DNA from: JBFKUL01 sp041635755
GTDB taxonomy: Bacteria; Pseudomonadota; Gammaproteobacteria; Burkholderiales; SG8-39
Length of the DNA stretch: 6,187 bases
Direction of reading: 5' to 3'
NCBI GenBank assembly: GCA_041635755.1
Contig: JBFKUL010000187.1
Location: 1 to 6,187, forward strand
Under the pieces are notes generated by a model. That model saw only the letters and a program-made list of their open reading frames with translations, was not told the origin of the DNA and made no database searches. The translations under genes were made by a program, and so were the position numbers. This document shows, one piece after another, positions 1 through 5,562 of the stretch (the stretch's first letter is position 1; the number at the start of each line of letters is the position of its first letter).

Positions 1-986
1 CCGAGCTGCTGCCGCGCACCGAGTTCGTCTCCGCGCGCCGCGAGAAAGGCCTCTGGCGCGTGCAGCTGCGCGCAGTCGACGGCGCGGTACGCGAGATCAC
101 CACCCGCGCCATCGTTAACGTCGCAGGACCCTGGGTGAAGCACGCCCTGAACGAGCGCCTTGCCCAGCCAAGTACTGAGGACGTGCGCCTGATCAAGGGC
201 AGCCACATCGCGGTGCCGAAGCTCTACGAAGGCGATCATGCCTTCATTCTGCAGAACGACGACCGGCGCGTGATCTTCATGATTCCCTACGAGGAACGCT
301 TTACGCTGGTCGGCACCACGGACGAACCGTACGACGGAGATCCAAAGCAGCCCGATGCAAGCGATGCGGAGGTCGAGTACCTTTGTCGGGCGCTGAACCG
401 CTATCTCGCAAAGCCGGTGACGCCCGAGCAGGTCGTCTGGCGCTTCGCAGGGGTGCGGCCGCTCTACGACGACGGCACCGGAGATCCCTCCGCGGTGACG
501 CGCGATTACACCTTGCGCCTCGATCAGGTCCCGGGCGGCGCGCCAGTGCTTTCGGTGTTCGGCGGCAAGCTCACCACCTATCGCCGTCTTGCCGAAGAAG
601 TGATGCTTAAACTTACCCCGTTCTTCCCCAGGCTGCGCGGGGCCTGGACCGGCGACGAGCCGCTGCCCGGCAGCGACTTTGGCGAGGGGGGTCGCGGTGC
701 GGCCAAGGCGGCGCTCGCGGCACGCTACCCGAATCTTCCGAAGCGGGTGCTGCGCGATGTGTTCCGGCGTCACGGCACCCTGGCGAGCGACGTGCTGGGC
801 GATGCGCGCAGTGTCGCCGATCTTGGCGCCGATTACGGCGCCGGGCTGAGCGAGCGCGAGCTGCGCTATTTCGTCGAGCACGAATGGGCGCGCAACGCCG
901 AGGATGTATTGTGGCGTCGCACCAAGGTCGGCCTGCATCTCGAACGGACGGCGCAAGAGCGGGTCGCCGCAGCGCTCGGCGGATGA
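1..986 (+). CDS. glpD: Aerobic glycerol-3-phosphate dehydrogenase, 3' part (5' end outside window)
   Basis: The reading frame is already open at the left edge (first full codon at base 3) and gives 327 residues before TGA at 984-986. GlpD is a peripheral inner-membrane flavoenzyme that oxidises sn-glycerol 3-phosphate to dihydroxyacetone phosphate and passes electrons to ubiquinone. Numbering from the first visible codon, recognisable GlpD motifs are NVAGPWVK near residue 38, KGSH (65-68), GTTD (104-107), FAGVRPLYDD with Arg152, TRDY (166-169) and SVFGGKLTTYR with Lys189. These match, from memory, the substrate/FAD region of E. coli GlpD in order and spacing. The stretch after about residue 205 is the C-terminal cap domain, ending in the typical HEWARNAEDVLWRRTK segment. 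The family is about 500 residues long, so roughly 170-180 residues with the N-terminal Rossmann FAD motif lie upstream. The start at base 60 is only an internal GTG. The stop overlaps the next gene's ATG by three bases (ATGA), so the two are probably co-translated. Confidence 0.96.
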   Translation, partial: ELLPRTEFVSARREKGLWRVQLRAVDGAVREITTRAIVNVAGPWVKHALNERLAQPSTEDVRLIKGSHIAVPKLYEGDHAFILQNDDRRVIFMIPYEERFTLVGTTDEPYDGDPKQPDASDAEVEYLCRALNRYLAKPVTPEQVVWRFAGVRPLYDDGTGDPSAVTRDYTLRLDQVPGGAPVLSVFGGKLTTYRRLAEEVMLKLTPFFPRLRGAWTGDEPLPGSDFGEGGRGAAKAALAARYPNLPKRVLRDVFRRHGTLASDVLGDARSVADLGADYGAGLSERELRYFVEHEWARNAEDVLWRRTKVGLHLERTAQERVAAALGG

Positions 987-1771
987 AATCCCTCGCGGAA
1001 CTGGGTGACCCCGCGCAGGTCCGCGGCCTTCTATTCGACATCGACGATACCCTCACCACCGAGGGTCGGCTGACCTCCGAGGCCTATGCCGCGATGGAAC
1101 GTCTCAAGCACGCCGGTCGCCTGGTGATTCCGATCACGGGCCGGCCGGCGGGATGGTGCGATCACATCGCGCGCATGTGGCCGGTCGACGCGGTGGTCGG
1201 CGAGAACGGCGCGTTCTATTTCTGGCGCGACGCCGCCGCAGGCAGACTGCGCAAGCGCTATCAAGACGCCGATGCCGAGCGGGCGCAAAAGCGCGGCCGG
1301 TTGGAGGCGATTGCCAAGCGCATCCTGCGCGAGGTTCCCGGCGCGGCGCTTGCGTCGGATCAGGCCTATCGTGAGACCGATCTCGCGATTGACTTCTGCG
1401 AGGACGTGCCGGCCCTGCCGCTCGATGCGGCGGAGCGCATCGCCGCCCTGATGCGCGAAGCCGGCCTGACCGCAAAGATCAGCTCGATTCACGTCAACGG
1501 CTGGTTCGGCGGCTACGACAAGCTGTCGATGACCCGGACACTTTTCGCCGAGCGCTTCGGCACCGATCTCGCTGCCGCGAACCGTGCCTACGTCTTCGCC
1601 GGCGATTCGCCAAACGATGCGCCGATGTTTGCCTTTTTCGAGCGCTCGGTGGGCGTCGCGAACGTCGCGCGCTTCGCGGGCCGCCTCTACGCCGAGCCGA
1701 AGTTCGTCACGCGTGCGTCGGCCGGCGCCGGCTTCGCCGAGCTGGTCGCGCATCTGCTTGCTGCCGATTGA
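983..1771 (+). CDS. HAD-IIB family phosphatase (Cof/SPP-like), substrate unknown
   Basis: A 262-residue soluble protein of the haloacid dehalogenase superfamily, predicted to hydrolyse a phosphate monoester using a Mg2+-bound aspartyl-phosphate intermediate. All four HAD motifs are present: motif I FDIDDT (nucleophile Asp19, acid/base Asp21, Thr23), motif II PITGRP (Thr52), motif III Lys180 in GYDKLSM, and motif IV GDSPNDAPMF (Asp208, Asp212). The large insert between motifs II and III (about residues 75-175) fits a C2B cap, as in sucrose-phosphate, mannosyl-3-phosphoglycerate and Cof-type phosphatases. TGRPAGWCDHIARMWPVDAVVGENGAF is characteristic of one bacterial subgroup of unassigned substrate. 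The ATG at 983 is chosen because it overlaps the glpD stop as ATGA and places motif I 19 residues in, normal for the family; a longer frame from 884 would lie inside glpD. The stop overlaps the next ATG by one base. Linkage to glpD hints at a three-carbon or sugar phosphate substrate, but that is inference. Confidence 0.88.
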   Translation: MKSLAELGDPAQVRGLLFDIDDTLTTEGRLTSEAYAAMERLKHAGRLVIPITGRPAGWCDHIARMWPVDAVVGENGAFYFWRDAAAGRLRKRYQDADAERAQKRGRLEAIAKRILREVPGAALASDQAYRETDLAIDFCEDVPALPLDAAERIAALMREAGLTAKISSIHVNGWFGGYDKLSMTRTLFAERFGTDLAAANRAYVFAGDSPNDAPMFAFFERSVGVANVARFAGRLYAEPKFVTRASAGAGFAELVAHLLAAD

Positions 1772-2565
1772 TGGACTGGTGGCTCGGCTATCTCGCGATC
1801 GGCGGGGTGATGGGCTTCCTCGCCGGCCTGCTCGGTATCGGCGGCGGCATGGTGATGGTGCCGCTCCTGGTATTCGCTTTTACCGCGCAGACCTTTCCGC
1901 CCGAGCACCTGATGCATCTTGCGCTCGCCACCGCCATGGCGACGATTCCGTTTACTTCTGCCTCGAGCGTGCGCGCCCACCATGCGCGCGGCGGTGTCGA
2001 CTGGGCCATCGTGCGCGGCATGCTCCCCGGTCTGGTGGCGGGAGCGGGGCTCGGCGCGCTCGTTGCCGGCCTGATCCCGTCGCGCCTGCTGGCGATGGTC
2101 TTCACCGCGTTCGTGCTCTACGCGTCAGTCAACATGTTCGTCGAGGCCAAGCCCAATGCCGCGCGCCGGCTACCCGGCCGGCTCGGGCTCGCCGCGACCG
2201 GCGGCGTGGTCGGGCTGGTGGCGAGCTTTCTTGCGGCCGGCGCAGCCTTCATGACCATTCCGTTCATGATGTGGTGCAACGTGCCGCTCAAACGCGCGAT
2301 CGGCACCGCGGGCGCAATCGGTTTTCCGCTCGCGGTCGCTGCGACTCTCGGCTATGTCATCGCTGGCGCCCGCGATTCGGGCTTGCCGGACTGGAGTCTG
2401 GGCTACGTCTACCTGCCTGCACTTGGATTCCTGATCGCCGCCAGCATGCTGGCCGCGCCCTGGGGCGCGCGGCTCGCTCACCGTTTACCGGTGCGCCCGC
2501 TGCGCCTGATCTTCGGCTTTGTGCTGCTCGCGCTTGCGCTGCGCATGCTGGCGAGTTTCTGGTGA
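1771..2565 (+). CDS. TauE/SafE family membrane permease (sulfite/anion exporter-like)
   Basis: A 264-residue, very hydrophobic protein with about eight predicted membrane segments, roughly at 5-37, 47-66, 79-102, 105-124, 140-170, 178-200, 207-232 and 243-263. The first half carries the TauE/SafE (formerly DUF81) signature GFLAGLLGIGGGMVMVPLL (residues 15-33) followed by a conserved TSASSVRAHHARGGVDW segment (62-78). The second half repeats the pattern less perfectly at 151-166, then has the typical WCNVPLKRAIGTAGAIGFPLA stretch. The family moves small anions such as sulfite, sulfoacetate or other organic acids across the inner membrane; this member's substrate cannot be read from sequence. 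The ATG at 1771 shares its first base with the phosphatase stop (TGATG), and no good Shine-Dalgarno precedes it, so translation probably depends on reinitiation after the upstream gene. The TTG at 1768 could add one residue but is less likely. The gene ends 19 bp from the convergent matB stop, with no obvious terminator between them. Confidence 0.9.
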   Translation: MDWWLGYLAIGGVMGFLAGLLGIGGGMVMVPLLVFAFTAQTFPPEHLMHLALATAMATIPFTSASSVRAHHARGGVDWAIVRGMLPGLVAGAGLGALVAGLIPSRLLAMVFTAFVLYASVNMFVEAKPNAARRLPGRLGLAATGGVVGLVASFLAAGAAFMTIPFMMWCNVPLKRAIGTAGAIGFPLAVAATLGYVIAGARDSGLPDWSLGYVYLPALGFLIAASMLAAPWGARLAHRLPVRPLRLIFGFVLLALALRMLASFW

Positions 2566-2584
2566 GGACAACGTTGCGTTGCGG

Positions 2585-4096
2585 CTAGGGCTTGCCCGAG
2601 TACTGTTGACGCAGGACGTTTTTCTGCACCTTGCCCATGGCGTTGCGCGGCAGCTCGGGCGCGAAATGCACATGTTTGGGCACCTTGAAATTGGCAAGTT
2701 TTTGCTTGACCTGCGCGATCACGCCTGCCTCGGTCAGCGAGGCCCCCGGCTTGGGCACGATCACCGCGGTGACCGCCTCGCCGAAGTCTGGGTGCGGCAC
2801 GCCGATCACCGCGGACTCGTCGACCCCGGGCAACGCGTCGAGCAGCAGCTCGATCTCCTTCGGGTAGACGTTGTAGCCGCCCGAGATCACGAGGTCCTTG
2901 GAGCGACCGACGATCGACAGATAGCCCGCGGCATCGAAACTGCCCATGTCGCCGGTGCGGAAGTAGCCGTCCGCGGTGAACTCTTCCTTGTTCTTCTCCG
3001 GCAGGCGCCAATAGCCGGGCAGGACGTTTGGCCCGCGCACCTGGATATGGCCGACGCCGCCCGACGCCAAGGGCTGGTCAGCGTCGTCGACCACGCGCAC
3101 CTCGACGCCGGGCAGCGGAAACCCCACCGTGCCGCCGCGTCGCTCACCCTCGTAGGGGTTAGAGGTGTTCATCCCGGTCTCGGTCATACCGTATCGCTCG
3201 AGAATAGGCTGGCCGGTCCGCGCCTCGAACGCCTTGAAGGTCTCGAGCAGCAGCGGCGCCGAGCCGGACACGAACAGGCGCAGGCTCGCGCACCGCGCCC
3301 TGGTGAAGCCGGGCTCGGCGAGCAGGCGCACGTAATAGGTCGGTACTCCCATAAACACCGTTGCCTGCGGCAGATAGTGCAGCACCTGCGGCGCGTCGAA
3401 CTTCGGCAGGAAAATGATGCGGCTCGCGTTCAGGAGCGCGGTGTGCAGCGCGACGAACAGTCCATGCACGTGAAACAGCGGCAGCACATGAAGAAGGACG
3501 TCCCCGGGGCGGAAGCCCCATGCCCGGTGCAACGCGAGCGCGTTCGAGGAAAGATTGCCATGCGTCACCATCGCGCCCTTGGATCGGCCGGTGGTGCCCG
3601 AGGTGTAGATGATGCTCGCGAGGGCATCGCTGGTGAGCGATGCGGTCTTGAATTCGGCGGGGGCCCGCGCGGCAGCGTCTGTCAGCGTGCCTTCGCCCGA
3701 GGCGTCGAGAGTGTACGCGTGTTTGACCCCGGCGCCGCGCGCAACGCGCTCGAACCAGGCACGGGCTTGAGGCCGGTACACCGCGACCGCGGGCTGCGCG
3801 TCCCCGAGGAAGAACGCCACCTCGGCTTCTTGATATGCTGTATTGAGCGGCAGGTAGACGTAGCCTGCGCGCAGGCATGCCAGATACAGGAACACGGTTT
3901 GCGGCGTTTTGTCGACCTGCGCCGCGACCCGGTCGCCGCGCTGCACGCCGAGCGCGGCAAGCAGGCTCGCATAGCGCGCGGTCTGCGCGTCGAGCTCGGC
4001 GTAGGTGATGCGCGAGCCATCCTCAAGATCGAGGCAGACGGCATCCGGCGTTGCGGCGAAGCGCGACGCGAGCAGCGCGTAGAAGTTTTCGCTCAT
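2585..4096 (-). CDS. matB: Malonyl-CoA synthetase (malonate--CoA ligase)
   Basis: A 503-residue ANL-superfamily adenylating enzyme that activates malonate (often also methylmalonate) with ATP and CoA to malonyl-CoA, in the cytoplasm. The P-loop-like motif TSGTTGRSKGAM starts at Thr165, followed by HGNLLSN-like HGNLSSNAL and PLFHVHGLF. VPTYYVRLL supplies the arginine implicated in binding the distal carboxylate in characterised MatB enzymes (from memory), and VSGSAPLL follows. The A5 motif RYGMTETGMNTSNPYEG begins at Arg301; the TSNPYEG continuation is specific to MatB rather than acetyl- or acyl-CoA synthetases. GYFRTGD and GRSKDLVISGGYNVYPKE form the hinge region, and the C-terminal catalytic lysine is Lys489 in RNAMGKVQKN. 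Length and ends match Rhizobium-type MatB. I chose the ATG at 4096 because MSENFYALL matches family N-termini; the frame continues up to 4177 with a low-complexity Arg/Pro stretch that homologues lack. The sequence just upstream has no Shine-Dalgarno. No matA, matC or matR is visible; the permease is convergent and the partial crotonase gene lies upstream on the same strand beyond the TTC38-like gene. Confidence 0.95.
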   Translation of the reverse strand: MSENFYALLASRFAATPDAVCLDLEDGSRITYAELDAQTARYASLLAALGVQRGDRVAAQVDKTPQTVFLYLACLRAGYVYLPLNTAYQEAEVAFFLGDAQPAVAVYRPQARAWFERVARGAGVKHAYTLDASGEGTLTDAAARAPAEFKTASLTSDALASIIYTSGTTGRSKGAMVTHGNLSSNALALHRAWGFRPGDVLLHVLPLFHVHGLFVALHTALLNASRIIFLPKFDAPQVLHYLPQATVFMGVPTYYVRLLAEPGFTRARCASLRLFVSGSAPLLLETFKAFEARTGQPILERYGMTETGMNTSNPYEGERRGGTVGFPLPGVEVRVVDDADQPLASGGVGHIQVRGPNVLPGYWRLPEKNKEEFTADGYFRTGDMGSFDAAGYLSIVGRSKDLVISGGYNVYPKEIELLLDALPGVDESAVIGVPHPDFGEAVTAVIVPKPGASLTEAGVIAQVKQKLANFKVPKHVHFAPELPRNAMGKVQKNVLRQQYSGKP

Positions 4097-4134
4097 CGGC
4101 GGGGTGCGCGGCGGGGTGCGGCGTGATGCTGCCG

Positions 4135-4140
4135 ATTCTA
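4135..4140 (-). promoter_or_regulatory. Possible -10 box for matB
   Basis: On the - strand the hexamer reads TAGAAT, five of six matches to the sigma-70 consensus TATAAT, and lies about 39 bases upstream of the matB ATG. It is one of the few AT-rich spots in the gap. At a 17-bp spacing the -35 position (4158-4163) reads ATTAGG, a poor match, so an activator or an alternative sigma factor would be needed if this is real. The third GCGGGGTG repeat falls within the spacer. Confidence 0.25.
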
Positions 4141-4176
4141 ACAGCGGGGTGTCGACGCCTAATGCGCCGCCGAACA

Positions 4177-4184
4177 TAAGGAGG
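4177..4184 (+). promoter_or_regulatory. Strong Shine-Dalgarno for the TTC38-like gene
   Basis: The eight bases TAAGGAGG are a full complement to the 3' end of bacterial 16S rRNA and sit 7 bases before the ATG at 4192. It is the only strong ribosome binding site in the window and fixes the start of the downstream gene. Confidence 0.9.
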
Positions 4185-4191
4185 CCGATTC

Positions 4192-5499
4192 ATGCAAACG
4201 ATCAAGGATGCTCGCGGCGCGTTGCTCAGCGGAGCCACGGCGCGCGCGCTCGAGCACTACGAGAGGGCGATTGGCGAGCTGCAGTGCTACCGCGGCGATC
4301 CGTTTGCGAGCGTCGCCAAGGCGCTCGAGGAGGCACCGCAGTTCACCATGGCGCATTGCCTGGACGCCTACCTCAACCTTTCGGGCACCGAGCCGCCCGG
4401 CCTGCTGCGCGCGCGTTCGCGCCTCGCGGCGGCGCGCGAGCTGCGCGCAAACCGGCGTGAGCGAGCGCATCTTGGCGCGATCAAGGCGCTTGCCGCAGGC
4501 AATTTCGAGCTCGCCGGCCAGCGTTTCGACGCGCTGCTGGTCGAGCATCCCCGCGACGCGCTAGCGCTTCAGGTCGCGCATCTGTACGACTTCTACCGCG
4601 GCGACGCCCGCAACCTGCGCGACCGGCCGGCACGCGCGCTGCGCGCCTGGAAACAGGACGATCCCGGGTACCACGCCGTGCTCGGCATGCACGCCTTCGG
4701 CCTCGAGGAGACCGGCGCCTACGAGCGCGCCGAGGAACGCGCGCGGGCGGCGATGGACGCGCAACCCTTCGATGCCTGGGCGCACCATGCCCTGACGCAC
4801 TGCTTCGAAATGCTCGGTCGAAAGGAGGACGGCGTTCGCCTGATGGCCGAACGCGAGCGTTTCTGGGCCGAGGACAATTTTTTCGCCGTGCACAACTGGT
4901 GGCACTGGGCGCTGTTTCATCTCGATCTTGACCAGACCCCGCAGGTACTGGAGCTCTACGACCGGCGCATCCGCGGTTCACGCTCGCAGGTGGCGCTCGA
5001 TCTGGTGGACGCATCGGCGCTGCTCTGGCGGCTGCTGCTGCGCGAAGAGGACCTTGGCGCGCGCTGGGCGGAACTCGCCGAGGCCTGGATGCCGATGGCT
5101 GAGGGGAGCCACTACGTGTTCAACGACCTGCACGCGATCATGGCGTTCATCGGTGCGGGCGAATGGCCGCGGGTGGAGGCCCAGATAGCCGAGATCGAGC
5201 GCTGGGCGAAGAAGGGGAAAGGCAGCAACCGCGCCATGGCGCGCGACATTGGGCTGCCGCTCGCGCGCGGCTTTGCGGCGTTTGGCCGCGGCGACTACGC
5301 GGGCGCGATCAAGGCGATCGCGCCAGTGCGCGCCCTCGCGTACCGCATCGGCGGCAGCCACGCGCAGCGCGACGTGATCGACCTGACGCTGATCGAGGCA
5401 GCGCGACGCGCAGGGCGAAAGGCGCTGCTTGAAGCGCTCGCCGCAGAGCGTCTCGCAGTGAAGCCGTCCGGCGCGCTTACCCGACGCTACGCGAGCTAG
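4192..5499 (+). CDS. TTC38-like tetratricopeptide repeat protein, function unknown
   Basis: A 435-residue, largely helical, probably cytoplasmic protein with no signal peptide or membrane segment. It aligns, from memory, along most of its length with the animal TTC38 family (human about 469 residues). Matching landmarks are HLYDFYRGDARNLRDRPAR near 125-145; GLEETGAYERAEERARAAM near 169-187, a TPR unit; DAWAHHALTHCFEM; the aromatic block HNWWHWALF (234-242; HNYWHWALY in the human protein); ARDIGLPLA (350-358); GGSHAQRDV (387-395); and a C-terminal ERLAVKPSGALTRRY. A second TPR-like unit, GNFELAGQRFDALLVEHPRDALAL, starts at 103, and a third, GRGDYAGAIKAIAPV, near 365. TPR arrays usually bind peptides or partner proteins, but the conserved His, Trp and Arg-Asp positions could also mean a buried ligand or catalytic site. 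The family has no established biochemical role known to me. Start is set by the TAAGGAGG site. It diverges from matB and converges on a crotonase gene, so it may be its own transcription unit. Confidence 0.88.
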   Translation: MQTIKDARGALLSGATARALEHYERAIGELQCYRGDPFASVAKALEEAPQFTMAHCLDAYLNLSGTEPPGLLRARSRLAAARELRANRRERAHLGAIKALAAGNFELAGQRFDALLVEHPRDALALQVAHLYDFYRGDARNLRDRPARALRAWKQDDPGYHAVLGMHAFGLEETGAYERAEERARAAMDAQPFDAWAHHALTHCFEMLGRKEDGVRLMAERERFWAEDNFFAVHNWWHWALFHLDLDQTPQVLELYDRRIRGSRSQVALDLVDASALLWRLLLREEDLGARWAELAEAWMPMAEGSHYVFNDLHAIMAFIGAGEWPRVEAQIAEIERWAKKGKGSNRAMARDIGLPLARGFAAFGRGDYAGAIKAIAPVRALAYRIGGSHAQRDVIDLTLIEAARRAGRKALLEALAAERLAVKPSGALTRRYAS

Positions 5500-5535
5500 C
5501 GCGGCGGCACTGTCGGCATCGACTGTGCGCCGCGC
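5499..5535. terminator. Long imperfect hairpin in the convergent gap, possible bidirectional terminator
   Basis: GCGCGGCG (5499-5506) pairs with CGCCGCGC (5528-5535). After one bulged G, CAC (5508-5510) pairs with GTG (5525-5527). After a T/T mismatch, GTCG (5512-5515) pairs with CGAC (5520-5523), closing a GCAT tetraloop. That makes 15 base pairs in one stem, starting at the last base of the TTC38-like stop codon. Position between convergent genes suits a bidirectional terminator or mRNA 3'-end stabiliser. Neither side has a T-run, so it is not a classical intrinsic terminator. Confidence 0.55.
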
Positions 5536-5562
5536 CAAGCGGCATGTTGCGTTGGAGCGCGG

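Larger units (their letters stand above)
4097..4191. promoter_or_regulatory. Divergent intergenic region between matB and the TTC38-like gene, with repeated GCGGGGTG
   Basis: This 95-bp region must hold the promoters of two divergent genes. The octamer GCGGGGTG occurs three times in the same orientation, at 4099-4106, 4111-4118 and 4144-4151. The first two belong to a 12-bp tandem unit (4098-4120) directly against the matB start codon. The third is spaced about three helical turns away. Repeats of this kind can be operator half-sites, but in GC-rich DNA they may also be chance or slippage. No convincing paired -35/-10 set could be read for the + strand gene. Confidence 0.45.

Noticed and set aside
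884..982. Upstream extension of the HAD phosphatase
   Set aside because: This part lies in another frame inside glpD and is Arg-rich with no family similarity; the ATG at 983 overlaps the glpD stop in the usual coupled way.
2566..2584. Terminator between the permease and matB
   Set aside because: The 19-bp gap contains only a 6-bp AACGTT palindrome and no stem or T-run that I can support.
1584..2588. 334-codon + strand frame overlapping the phosphatase end and the permease
   Set aside because: Out of frame with two well-supported genes; the translation is dominated by Arg, Ala and Pro without motifs.
2519..4126. Long + strand open frame (535 codons) spanning the whole matB region
   Set aside because: It is antisense to matB, whose motifs are unmistakable. 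Its translation is rich in Arg, His and Gly with no recognisable domain, as expected for the shadow of a GC-rich gene.
4097..4177. 27-residue N-terminal extension of MatB from an ATG at 4177
   Set aside because: The extension is low-complexity, absent from MatB homologues as I know them, has no Shine-Dalgarno, and would cover nearly the whole divergent intergenic region.
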